Shown: in pieces, positions 26,765 to 37,630 of the stretch
Numbering within the stretch: the stretch's first letter is position 1
Layout: each line of letters begins with the position of its first letter
Source: Kangiella sp.
GTDB taxonomy: Bacteria > Pseudomonadota > Gammaproteobacteria > Enterobacterales > Kangiellaceae
Assembly (NCBI GenBank): GCA_028284185.1
Contig: JANQSG010000020.1
Span: 62,001-126,000, forward strand
Direction: 5' to 3'
DNA length: 64,000 bases
Position numbers and translations under genes: made by a program
The notes under the pieces: model-generated
Database searches by the model: none
What the model was told of the DNA's origin: nothing
The model's input: only the letters and a program-made list of their open reading frames with translations

Positions 26765-27349
26765 ATGTACGCAGTAATCAAAAGTGGTGGTAAGCAACAC
26801 CGCGTTAAAGCAGGCCAACGAGTACGCTTGGAGAAGATCGAAGCGGAAATGGGCTCTAATATCGATTTTGAAGAAGTATTGATGGTTGCTGATGGCGATA
26901 AGGTGACTTTAGGTCAGCCATTGGTAGCTGGTGCATCTGTTTCAGCTGAAGTTGTAGCTCACGGTCGTGACAAGAAAATTAAAATCTTGAAGTTCAAGCG
27001 TCGTAAGCACCACATGAAACAAATGGGTCACCGTCAATGGTTCACTGAAGTTAAGATTAACGACATTGTTGTTGGCGGTAAAAAAGCGGCAGCGAAAAAA
27101 GCTGCTCCTAAGAAGAAAGCGGCACCTAAAAAAGCCACAGCAAAAACCGAAGGTGATGATTTAACCAAGCTTTCTGGCGTAGGTCCTGTATTGGCTAAAA
27201 AGCTACAGGATGCAGGCGTTACTTCATTTGCTCAAATCGCAGCCTGGACTGATGCTGATGTTGTTGAGATGGATGAGAAATTAAGTTTTAAAGGCCGTAT
27301 CGAGCGCGAAGGCTGGATCGAGCAAGCAAAAGAATTAGCTAAAGGCTAA
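26765..27349 (+). CDS. rplU: Ribosomal protein L21 with C-terminal helix-hairpin-helix extension
   Basis: Residues 1-103 are a normal bL21 ([34 protein letters not shown]). It then continues through a Lys/Ala-rich linker (about 108-128) into a folded-looking domain of about 65 residues: [20 protein letters not shown] followed by [13 protein letters not shown] and a charged tail. That segment fits the helix-hairpin-helix fold used for nucleic acid binding. At 194 residues it is almost twice the usual length. Fusions of this type are known in some proteobacteria. GGAG precedes the ATG and rpmA follows 14 bp later. Confidence 0.95.
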   Translation: MYAVIKSGGKQHRVKAGQRVRLEKIEAEMGSNIDFEEVLMVADGDKVTLGQPLVAGASVSAEVVAHGRDKKIKILKFKRRKHHMKQMGHRQWFTEVKINDIVVGGKKAAAKKAAPKKKAAPKKATAKTEGDDLTKLSGVGPVLAKKLQDAGVTSFAQIAAWTDADVVEMDEKLSFKGRIEREGWIEQAKELAKG

Positions 27350-27363
27350 GAGGAGACTAAACG

Positions 27364-27618
27364 ATGGCTCATAAGAAAGCTGGTGGTAGTACCAAAAACG
27401 GTCGCGATTCCGAAAGTAAACGATTAGGTGTTAAGCGCTACGGCGGCGAAGCGGTTTCTGCAGGCTCTATTATTGTTCGTCAACGTGGCACTCGTTTCCA
27501 CGCTGGAAATGGTGTTGGTATTGGTCGTGACCATACTTTATTTGCTAAAGTTGACGGTAAAGTTAAATTCGAAGTGAAAGGTAAAAACAACCGTAAATTT
27601 GTTTCTATCGAAGCTTAA
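27364..27618 (+). CDS. rpmA: Ribosomal protein L27
   Basis: An 84-residue bL27 whose N terminus reaches the peptidyl-transferase centre. The sequence [20 protein letters not shown] is diagnostic. There is no N-terminal cleavable extension as in Firmicutes. Second gene of the rplU-rpmA operon, with its own terminator 23 bp after the stop and GGAG ahead of the ATG. Confidence 0.97.
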   Translation: MAHKKAGGSTKNGRDSESKRLGVKRYGGEAVSAGSIIVRQRGTRFHAGNGVGIGRDHTLFAKVDGKVKFEVKGKNNRKFVSIEA

Positions 27619-27640
27619 TTCGAGTTTACTGTTTTAATTA

Positions 27641-27670
27641 AAAAGCCTCGGCATTTGTCGGGGCTTTTTT
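27641..27670 (+). terminator. Terminator of rplU-rpmA
   Basis: AAAAGCCTCG (27641-27650), 8-base loop, CGGGGCTTTT (27659-27668) with one G-U pair, followed by more T. Confidence 0.85.
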
Positions 27671-27687
27671 ATGAAAACGACATTTAT

Positions 27688-27762
27688 GTCGTCCTGAACT
27701 TGTTTCAGGATCTCGTACGGGCGAATACGTTGGTAGAATATTCCAACTTTCATCGCAATGAC
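27688..27762. repeat. Dispersed palindromic element, copy 2 (about 75 bp)
   Basis: Begins GTCGTCCTGAACTTG, with the internal hairpin TCCTGAA/TTCAGGA, and ends GCAATGAC at 27755-27762. It fills most of the space between the rpmA terminator and obgE, so the obgE promoter must lie within or right next to it. Confidence 0.6.
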
Positions 27763-27774
27763 TGATTATTTTAA

Positions 27775-28998
<1,224 letters not shown>

Positions 28999-29003
28999 TC
29001 TGA

Positions 29004-29366
29004 CTAAAGCCTTTTATCCTGCATTAAGTGTAGAATATTGCCTTCCGAGTCTTTAAAGGCACACAACCAGCTTTCCGAGTCTTCGGTTTTATGGATCATC
29101 ATAGGTTCTTTGATAATAAAAACCTGTTTGGCTTTTAAATTCTGAAAGTCCGCTTCCAAATTATCTGTGCGGTAATAAACGAAAGCCTTCGAATCATATT
29201 CAGGATTCTTACCTAAATAAAGGCGGGTACCACCACAGTCAAAAAAGGCCATATTCTGATCAGGAAACGACATAACCAGCTTGAGCCCAAGTGTATTTTC
29301 ATAAAAGTTGATGGCTCTTTCGATATTTTCCACCTGGATATGAATTTGTTGAATAGCTGTAATCAT
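29004..29366 (-). CDS. VOC (glyoxalase/bleomycin resistance) family protein
   Basis: A 120-residue single VOC domain with two beta-alpha-beta-beta-beta halves: IHIQVENIERAINFYENTLGLKL at the start and FKDSEGNILHLMQ at the end. The conserved metal-binding glutamate expected near the end of the family motif is not evident (HLMQ instead of an E-containing strand), so metal catalysis is uncertain. The start at 29366 is preferred over 29423, whose extra 19 residues are non-VOC and would run across the divergent promoter. It faces the MarR-family regulator across 67 bp, a layout typical of regulator/target pairs. Confidence 0.8.
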   Translation of the reverse strand: MITAIQQIHIQVENIERAINFYENTLGLKLVMSFPDQNMAFFDCGGTRLYLGKNPEYDSKAFVYYRTDNLEADFQNLKAKQVFIIKEPMMIHKTEDSESWLCAFKDSEGNILHLMQDKRL

Positions 29367-29397
29367 GGCTTTAAACCTGTAGAGAATTACGATATAG

Positions 29398-29411
29398 TTA
29401 ACAGTGGTTAA
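29398..29411. promoter_or_regulatory. Candidate MarR operator between VOC gene and marR-like gene
   Basis: TTAAC (29398-29402), AGTG, GTTAA (29407-29411): a 5 bp inverted repeat located in the 67 bp divergent space, close to both start codons. Confidence 0.35.
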
Positions 29412-29433
29412 ATAATTACCCAAAACTTAACTT

Positions 29434-29877
29434 ATGTCAAATTTACCTTTACCTCAAGGGATGAATAGCAGTCAAACCAACCAATTGGCTAACCAATTGC
29501 ATTCACTGGCGATTCATTTGCTACGAGATGCCAGAAAAACCGACCTGGCTACGGGCTTAACTCCTGAGCGCTTATCTATTTTATCAGTTCTGGTTTATGT
29601 AGGCTCTAAAACCGTTAACCAACTGGCGGATATGGAGCAGGTTAGTGCTCCAGCTATCACGCGTAGCGTGAAAAGTCTGGAAAAAGATGGTTATGTGATT
29701 AAAGCTAAATCCAAGACCGATCAAAGAGTGGTTTTCGTTTCTGCCACCAGAAAAAGCAAACAATTGATGGAGCAAGCCAGAAAACGAAGGGTTGAAAAAA
29801 TTTCTAAACTAATCAATGTGTTATCTCAACAGCAAATTGAAGAATTACAGGTTTTATTAGCTAAACTTGAATTTTAG
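29434..29877 (+). CDS. MarR-family transcriptional regulator
   Basis: A 147-residue winged-helix repressor type protein. The recognition-helix region VNQLADMEQVSAPAITRSVKSL followed by the wing GYVIKAKSKTDQRVVFVSAT is typical of MarR. N- and C-terminal helices for dimerisation are present. The ligand is unknown. The divergent partner is a VOC-domain protein, the likeliest target; katG is 148 bp downstream and could also be affected. No strong Shine-Dalgarno site precedes the ATG. Confidence 0.88.
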   Translation: MSNLPLPQGMNSSQTNQLANQLHSLAIHLLRDARKTDLATGLTPERLSILSVLVYVGSKTVNQLADMEQVSAPAITRSVKSLEKDGYVIKAKSKTDQRVVFVSATRKSKQLMEQARKRRVEKISKLINVLSQQQIEELQVLLAKLEF

Positions 29878-30000
29878 TTACCTATATCACTAGCCATAAA
29901 ATAGTTTGTCAATTAAAGAATCCTATCAATCAAATTGAAAAGCTTGATTTCATAAATCGCTTCCATAAGCAGATACTAAAAGTTGTCCCGATGATATTGA

Positions 30001-32232
<2,232 letters not shown>

Positions 32233-32236
32233 TTCA

Positions 32237-32278
32237 TAAAAAAACAGCTCAGCGTCAGTTTGTTTTGAACTGGCGCTG
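32237..32278 (-). terminator. Terminator between convergent katG and SGNH gene
   Basis: CAGCGTCAGTT / AACTGGCGCTG stem (32250-32260 and 32268-32278, one mismatch). In the minus direction it is followed by AGCTG and seven T from the A-run at 32238-32244. On the plus strand the T-run is weak, so it best serves the SGNH gene. Confidence 0.6.
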
Positions 32279-32293
32279 ATGCCGTTTCAAAAG

Positions 32294-33142
32294 CTAATTG
32301 ATACAGGGAACGAAACACTTAGCGAGTTGTTTAAAACCTCGATTGGTTGGGTGTAGTTCATTAGCCCATTCAGAATCTTTTAAAGTCCCCTGAGTTTGCA
32401 CTATGGTTATAGCCGTGTTTTGTTTAGCAATACGTTTGAGTAATTTGGCAAACTCTTTTAAAAAGAGGGTAACCACTTCTCGTCTTAATCGAACTGGAAT
32501 TTTACGCATTTCAAGATCGGGTTTTAGCCAGGGGCCGAGTCCGCAAACACCACGACCATCAGGGATGGCAAAATCATAATTATGAAAAATCAATTGGGTC
32601 TTGGGGCTGTATTGATCGCGTATGTCGATCAATTCTTGATAATCCTGTTGTAGTAAACTAAAAGCAGCCTTTAAATTTTTATGGTTAATTAACGCTTTGG
32701 GTGACATACCCTTTTGATAGTCATTTAACCATTTATGAAATCGATCCACACCAACCAGATCGTTACCACCAGCGGAAAATAAAAAGTAGTCAAACTTTTG
32801 TCGACTTTTCGGGCCTGCTTTCAGCTCTTTTATAATGCGTTTTTTCTGCTTGGCAGAGAGTATCTCTCTGGCTTCATCACCTGGAAAGGCTAAATTTAAA
32901 ATATCGGTTTCCAGCTCATTTTCAAGATAGTAAATAATGCCCTTACCAATAATATAGCGGAACCATGAATCGCCTTCGGCTAAAATGCTAATGGGCTTAT
33001 GACCAGATTTAGTTTCAGCTTGATACCAGTCTCGATAGCACTGGCAAAAATAATCGATCTCTTTATCAATTTGAGATTCTAACTTTAAATTACTTCTAAT
33101 CTGTTGGTTAACTTTTTCTTGTAACTTCTTTGAATATTCCAT
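32294..33142 (-). CDS. SGNH/GDSL-hydrolase-like protein
   Basis: A 282-residue cytoplasmic-looking protein. The first block AEGDSWFRY carries the GDS(L) nucleophile serine near residue 55, and FSAGGNDLVG gives the Gly/Asn oxyanion residues. The final histidine is in ELHPTNRGF; the usual Asp three residues before the His appears as Asn (ANELHP), so the catalytic acid may be different or absent. A charged helical N terminus replaces a signal peptide. Substrate unknown; related uncharacterised proteins are common in bacteria. A short gap follows to rpsT. Confidence 0.68.
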   Translation of the reverse strand: MEYSKKLQEKVNQQIRSNLKLESQIDKEIDYFCQCYRDWYQAETKSGHKPISILAEGDSWFRYIIGKGIIYYLENELETDILNLAFPGDEAREILSAKQKKRIIKELKAGPKSRQKFDYFLFSAGGNDLVGVDRFHKWLNDYQKGMSPKALINHKNLKAAFSLLQQDYQELIDIRDQYSPKTQLIFHNYDFAIPDGRGVCGLGPWLKPDLEMRKIPVRLRREVVTLFLKEFAKLLKRIAKQNTAITIVQTQGTLKDSEWANELHPTNRGFKQLAKCFVPCIN

Positions 33143-33225
33143 GTTATCTCCACTAGATAATAATCTTTATTTTTATTGTCCTTAAATTTATAACATTAGA
33201 TAGAATAGATTTCACAAAATTGAAA

Positions 33226-33262
33226 TGCAAAAAGGCCGCGCTCTTAAACAAGAGGCGGCCTT
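33226..33262 (-). terminator. Terminator of rpsT
   Basis: AAGGCCGC-G-CTCTT (33232-33245), loop AAAC, AAGAG-GCGGCCTT (33250-33262), a 13 bp stem with one bulged G, and T-rich sequence next in the minus direction. 35 bp past the rpsT stop. Confidence 0.88.
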
Positions 33263-33296
33263 AAAATTCTTACTAAGCTACTAAATCTTTAAAAGA

Positions 33297-33557
33297 TTAA
33301 AGTGCTTGAATACGAGCGTTCAAACGGCTCTTATGACGTGCAGCTTTATTCTTGTGGATCAAGCCTTTGTTGGCAGCAACGTCAATCACTGGAACTGCGC
33401 GCTCAAAAGCTGCTTGTGCAGTTTTTTTATCGCCAGCTTCGATAGCATAGACAACTTTTTTGATGTAGCTACGCAACATGGAACGACGGCTTGCATTGTG
33501 TTGACGACGGCCTTCAGCCTGACGCGCACGTTTTTTGGCAGATTTGATGTTAGCCAA
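33297..33557 (-). CDS. rpsT: Ribosomal protein S20
   Basis: An 86-residue basic, helical bS20 ([20 protein letters not shown] at the start; [16 protein letters not shown] at the end). AGGAG lies before the ATG. It is divergent from murJ as in most gammaproteobacteria. The long 5' space (to 33771) would carry its promoter and any autoregulatory leader. Confidence 0.97.
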   Translation of the reverse strand: MANIKSAKKRARQAEGRRQHNASRRSMLRSYIKKVVYAIEAGDKKTAQAAFERAVPVIDVAANKGLIHKNKAARHKSRLNARIQAL

Positions 33558-33771
33558 GGTGTTTCTCCTAAAAAGGTTTCACTAAAAATAGATAAAATTA
33601 AGGTCGCGAAATATACCTGCAATTGGCTATTTATTCAAGTAAATTAGCTAATAAATGGCTACTTTTTGCCTGAAATATGGCAATTTGCTGGCAAATACTG
33701 AGTTTCACTGGTTCAGGCTGCAATTATCCCTTAAACTGACACAAATAATCAATAAGTTATAAGAAGATCGT

Positions 33772-33877
33772 GTCATCCTGAGCTTGACTCAGGATCTCAT
33801 AAAATCACTTCGGTGGTATTGATAGGAGATCCCTGCTTAGCTAAAGGTACTTCCTTTGGTCGTTCGCAGGAATGACA
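33772..33877. repeat. Dispersed palindromic element, copy 3 (about 106 bp)
   Basis: Begins GTCATCCTGAGCTTG and ends GCAGGAATGAC, complementary ends. Internal stems are TCCTGAG/CTCAGGA on the left, AAAGG/CCTTT and CCTGC/GCAGG on the right. It lies in the rpsT/murJ divergent space and its right end covers an upstream in-frame ATG of murJ. Confidence 0.65.
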
Positions 33878-33886
33878 GAGAATAAA

Positions 33887-35434
33887 ATGGCAAATTTACT
33901 TAAATCCAGCACTATTGTCAGTTTTTGGACCATGCTTTCTCGTGTCATGGGGTTAGTGCGAGATATTGTTATAGCAAACCTTATAGGCGCTGAAGGAAAA
34001 TCTGATATTTTCTTATTAGCTCAAAAAATCCCCAATTTTTTACGTCGTTTATTTGCCGAAGGTGCGTTTGCCACAGCCTTTGTCCCGGTTTTTTCTGAGT
34101 ACCATGAAAAGCGCACAAAAGAAGAAACATTAGTACTGCTCAGTAAGGTTTCAGGAACTTTGGGTGGAGTATTATTGGGAATTACTTTTATAGGTGTTTT
34201 AGTTCCGCATGGGTTAATGGCTATTTTCGGCTCTGGTTTTTATTTTAATGCTGAAAGCCCAGATAAATTTATACAGGCTTCTGAACTTTTACGAATCACT
34301 TTCCCTTATATCTTTTTTATTTCGCTAGTGGCTATGTATAGTGCGGTGATGAATACCTTAGGCAAGTTTGCAGTTCCTGCATTTGCGCCAGTGTTATTAA
34401 ATGCTTCCATTATAGGAATGGCAATTTTTGCAGCCCCACATTTTCAACATGCTAATGTTGCTTTAGCTTGGGGTATTTTTATTGCAGGTGTTTTACAGTT
34501 GTTTTTACTAATTCCATTCTTAAGAAAGTTAGGATATTTACCTAAACCACAATGGGCTTGGAAAGACAGTGCGGTAAGGCGCATTATGCAATTGATGTTG
34601 CCAGTAATTCTTGGAGCATCAGTTACTCAAATAAACTTAGTCATAGACTCACAAATTGCTTCTTTCTTAGAAGAAGGTAGCATTTCCTGGCTTTACTATT
34701 CTGATCGAATGTTAGAGTTCCCATTGGGTATTTTTGGTATTGCTATTGCTACAGTCTTGCTGCCAACCTTGTCTAAATACTTTGCTAAAGAAGATATGCA
34801 GCATTTTAAAGGCACTTTGGATTGGGGCTTACGTATGGTACTGATGATTGGTATTCCTGCGGCTATTGGGCTTTTATGGTTGGCTGAGCCGATTATGATT
34901 ACCGTATTCCAGCATGGCGCTTTTGATGCCCACGATTCTTTTAAAGCAGGCCAAAGCTTGCAGGCTTATTCTTTGGGTTTAATTGCCTTTATGATGGTAA
35001 AGGTATTTTTAACCGGTTTTTATTCACGCCAGGATCCCAAAACGCCAGTCAAGATTGGCGTAGTTTCAGTGGTTTCTAATATCGTCTTGAATCTTGCTTT
35101 ATTTAAGCCTTTTGGGCATGTAGGTTTAGCCGTAGCGACCAGTATTTCAGCCTTTATTAATGCTATCTTGTTGTACCGCTATTTACATAAGCAGGATCAT
35201 TTGAAAATTTCTAAATCAACTGCAATTTGGATCTTAAAATTGATCCTTGCCAGCGGTTTGTTGCTCGCTGGTTTATGGTATTTCGACTTTGCCATTGAAC
35301 AATGGCAGGCGTGGTCTCGAGTCGAAGCCATTGGCATGATTGTGGTTATTATAATGGCTACGGTTGCCGTCTATAGTTTACTGTTAGTGTTAATGGGGAT
35401 CCGCCCCAGACACTTTAAATTAAGTAATATTTAG
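33887..35434 (+). CDS. murJ: Lipid II flippase MurJ
   Basis: Moves lipid II across the inner membrane for peptidoglycan assembly. A 515-residue MATE-like protein with about 14 membrane segments. Signature regions: STIVSFWTMLSRVMGLVRDI at the start, FLRRLFAEGAFATAFVPVFSEY, and YYSDRMLEFPLGIFGIAIAT. The start at 33887 (MANLLKSS) fits the family; the earlier ATG at 33872 lies inside repeat copy 3 and adds five residues that do not belong. Normally ribF and ileS follow; here an EamA transporter does, and ribF-ileS is 16 kb away. Confidence 0.94.
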   Translation: MANLLKSSTIVSFWTMLSRVMGLVRDIVIANLIGAEGKSDIFLLAQKIPNFLRRLFAEGAFATAFVPVFSEYHEKRTKEETLVLLSKVSGTLGGVLLGITFIGVLVPHGLMAIFGSGFYFNAESPDKFIQASELLRITFPYIFFISLVAMYSAVMNTLGKFAVPAFAPVLLNASIIGMAIFAAPHFQHANVALAWGIFIAGVLQLFLLIPFLRKLGYLPKPQWAWKDSAVRRIMQLMLPVILGASVTQINLVIDSQIASFLEEGSISWLYYSDRMLEFPLGIFGIAIATVLLPTLSKYFAKEDMQHFKGTLDWGLRMVLMIGIPAAIGLLWLAEPIMITVFQHGAFDAHDSFKAGQSLQAYSLGLIAFMMVKVFLTGFYSRQDPKTPVKIGVVSVVSNIVLNLALFKPFGHVGLAVATSISAFINAILLYRYLHKQDHLKISKSTAIWILKLILASGLLLAGLWYFDFAIEQWQAWSRVEAIGMIVVIIMATVAVYSLLLVLMGIRPRHFKLSNI

Positions 35435-35449
35435 GCGCTAAGAAAAACT

Positions 35450-36325
35450 ATGCAAACTTCTTTTTGGCGTTTAATTCTATTGGCTGTTATTGCGGTGTTT
35501 TTAATGGCTTTGGTTCCTATCACTATCAAACTGATCCAGGTAAATCCTTGGGTGGTAGGTTTTGTCCGCTTGACGATTGGTGTGGTTGGCCTTTATCTGA
35601 TTGCAAAAAGCATGAAACAATCAGTTTGGTCAAAGCGGGAGAATTGGCTGGCTATCTGCTTGATTGGTTTTACTTTTGCTATCCATTGGCTGACTTACTT
35701 TTATAGCATTCAATTTTCAACGGCTTCGATTGCTGCAATTGGCATTTCAACCTATGGTGCTCATCTATTACTGCTTGGCTGGTGGTTTCATGGACAAAAA
35801 CCCAGCTTGTTTGAATTTCTCTGTGTACTAGTGGCTTTTACCGGAGTTTTCTTTATTGTGCCTGAGTTTTCATTAAAAAATGAAATGACGCTTGGGCTAT
35901 TACTTGGAGTTTTTTCAGGTATGCTTTATGCGGCCTTACCGATTCTACATCAAAAATATCAATACATTAATAACCAAAGAAGGGCTTTTGGGCAGTTTTT
36001 TATTGCTATGTGGGTTTTTGCGTTGGCTTTGCCTTGGCTTCCAAAATCTGAGCTGGATTTAAGTCAAGAAGCCATCATTGGTCTGGTTATTTTAGGTGTT
36101 TTTAGTACCTTAATTGCACATAGTTTGTGGGTCAAAATTTCTACTGAACTCAACCACGTAGTCACTTCGGTGATTTATTATTTGTATGTTCCAATTGCAA
36201 TGCTTTTAAGTTTTTTCTTTTTAAATGAAGAGCTTAGCTACAATAAGTTAATCGGTGCTGCCTTAGTTATTATGGCCAATATTGCAGGAGTTTATTATCG
36301 TTATCGACTTTTACCAACAACCTAA
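35450..36325 (+). CDS. EamA-family (DMT) transporter
   Basis: A 291-residue protein of the drug/metabolite transporter superfamily with ten hydrophobic segments arranged as two EamA halves. Substrate cannot be told. LKNEMTLGLLLGVFSGMLYAA starts the second half. It is 15 bp after murJ and may be cotranscribed. A remnant C-terminal coding fragment overlaps the space immediately after its stop. Confidence 0.86.
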   Translation: MQTSFWRLILLAVIAVFLMALVPITIKLIQVNPWVVGFVRLTIGVVGLYLIAKSMKQSVWSKRENWLAICLIGFTFAIHWLTYFYSIQFSTASIAAIGISTYGAHLLLLGWWFHGQKPSLFEFLCVLVAFTGVFFIVPEFSLKNEMTLGLLLGVFSGMLYAALPILHQKYQYINNQRRAFGQFFIAMWVFALALPWLPKSELDLSQEAIIGLVILGVFSTLIAHSLWVKISTELNHVVTSVIYYLYVPIAMLLSFFFLNEELSYNKLIGAALVIMANIAGVYYRYRLLPTT

Positions 36326-36327
36326 CT

Positions 36328-36420
36328 TGGATTAACGATCTCAATGGCGATAGTAGTTGGAACTTAATAGGACTCTTGCTATTAACGGTTTTTGCTATTA
36401 GAAGAAAATATAAACGTTAA
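36328..36420 (+). pseudogene. Remnant of a secreted protein with a C-terminal membrane-sorting signal
   Basis: An open stretch without a start codon, ending in TAA at 36418, reads WINDLNGDSSWNLIGLLLL followed by TVFAIRRKYKR. A short hydrophobic segment followed by a basic RRKYKR end is what GlyGly-CTERM/PEP-CTERM-like sorting tails look like. No in-frame body exists upstream (the EamA gene occupies it). A good terminator follows 5 bp later. I read it as the 3' end of a lost gene. Confidence 0.5.
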
Positions 36421-36425
36421 GGCAT

Positions 36426-36452
36426 AAAAAACGGGCTTTAAGCCCGTTTTTT
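36426..36452. terminator. Bidirectional terminator between EamA region and leucine dehydrogenase
   Basis: AAAAAACGGGCT, TTA, AGCCCGTTTTTT: a perfect 12 bp stem, serving both the plus-strand murJ-EamA unit and the minus-strand dehydrogenase. Confidence 0.92.
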
Positions 36453-36472
36453 ATCAGTAATAATCTAATGGA

Positions 36473-37504
36473 TTATTTTGCAGCTGCTACACGACGACGA
36501 GCAATTTCATCGGCAATCACGTTAGTCGGGCGGCTTTCGGCATCAGAAGCTTCGAATACTTCAGTTAATGTGCCATAAATTTCGTCTACTTTTTCTAATG
36601 CTGCGGCCTGGTCATAGTTTTCTTCAAACGAAACATTGATGATACCACCAGCATTGATAACATAATCTGGAGCGTACAAAATACCACGTTGCATCAGAAT
36701 ATCGCCATGGCGATCTTCTGCCAGTTGGTTATTAGCTGCACCAGCAATGATCTTGGTATTTAAACGTTTTAAAGTATTGTCATTAACGGTGGCGCCTAAT
36801 GCACAAGGAGCGTAAATATCCACTTCCTGCTCATAGATTTCGTTAATGCCAACTGCAGTTGCACCAAGATTGCCAACCACCCGATCTAAGTTATCTTGAT
36901 TGATATCCGTTACGATTAATTGCGCGCCTTCTTTTTTAAGGTGCTCGCATAGGTAATAACCTACATGCCCTAAACCTTGAACCGAGATCTTTAAACCTTC
37001 CAAGTCATCACGCCCCAACTTGTGTTTAGCTGCAGCTTTAATGCCTTTATAAACACCATAAGCAGTTACCGGTGAAGGGTCGCCTGACTTGCCTTCAAGA
37101 CCTAAAACATAGTTGGTTTCTTTATTAACGATGGCCATATCTTTAGGATTAATGCCTACGTCCTCAGCAGTAATGTATTTACCACTTAATTTATCAACGA
37201 AACGGCCAAAGGCACGGAATAATTCTTCAGATTTCATGGTTTTAGAATTACCAATAATTACTGATTTACCGCCACCCATTTTTAGACCTGCCATAGCATT
37301 TTTATAGGTCATGCCACGTGATAAACGCAGTGCGTCGATCAAAGCACCTTCGTCAGAGTTATAGTCCCACATGCGACAACCCCCCACTGCAGGGCCCAGG
37401 TTTGTGTTGTGGATACAGATAATTGCTCTTAAACCAGAATCAACATCACGACAAAAAACCACTTGCTCGTGAGAGTCGTATGCTCTTAGGTTAAAAACTG
37501 CCAT
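36473..37504 (-). CDS. Leucine dehydrogenase-type amino acid dehydrogenase
   Basis: NAD-dependent oxidative deamination of branched-chain amino acids. The 343-residue Glu/Leu/Phe/Val dehydrogenase has the substrate region GPAVGGCRMWDY, the catalytic lysines in NAMAGLKMGGGKSVIIG, TAEDVGI, and the NAD-binding QGLGHVGYYLCEHL. Length and the GGCRMW segment fit leucine dehydrogenase better than glutamate dehydrogenase; phenylalanine or valine preference cannot be excluded. AAGGAG precedes the ATG. A sharp palindrome at 37567-37591 is a plausible operator. Confidence 0.9.
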   Translation of the reverse strand: MAVFNLRAYDSHEQVVFCRDVDSGLRAIICIHNTNLGPAVGGCRMWDYNSDEGALIDALRLSRGMTYKNAMAGLKMGGGKSVIIGNSKTMKSEELFRAFGRFVDKLSGKYITAEDVGINPKDMAIVNKETNYVLGLEGKSGDPSPVTAYGVYKGIKAAAKHKLGRDDLEGLKISVQGLGHVGYYLCEHLKKEGAQLIVTDINQDNLDRVVGNLGATAVGINEIYEQEVDIYAPCALGATVNDNTLKRLNTKIIAGAANNQLAEDRHGDILMQRGILYAPDYVINAGGIINVSFEENYDQAAALEKVDEIYGTLTEVFEASDAESRPTNVIADEIARRRVAAAK

Positions 37505-37566
37505 ATTATTCTCCTTATCTAGAGATCAGTTTTTCTCGTCACTCTATAAAAAAGTTAGAACCAAAG

Positions 37567-37591
37567 TTTGTTACAACATTGTTGTAACAAA
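37567..37591. promoter_or_regulatory. Perfect 11 bp-arm palindrome upstream of leucine dehydrogenase
   Basis: TTTGTTACAAC (37567-37577), ATT, GTTGTAACAAA (37581-37591). It lies 62 bp upstream of the start codon, without a T-run, and right after the terminator of the previous gene, so an operator role is likely. The core CAACATTGTTGTA recurs 22 bp upstream of pckA. Confidence 0.6.
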
Positions 37592-37596
37592 AATAA

Positions 37597-37617
37597 AGGC
37601 CACTAAAACAGTGGCCT
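37597..37617 (-). terminator. Terminator of the ALDH7-like gene
   Basis: AGGCCACT (37597-37604), loop AAAAC, AGTGGCCT (37610-37617); followed in the minus direction by TTATTTTTG. 13 bp past the stop. Confidence 0.82.
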
Positions 37618-37630
37618 GAAATCAAAAAGT

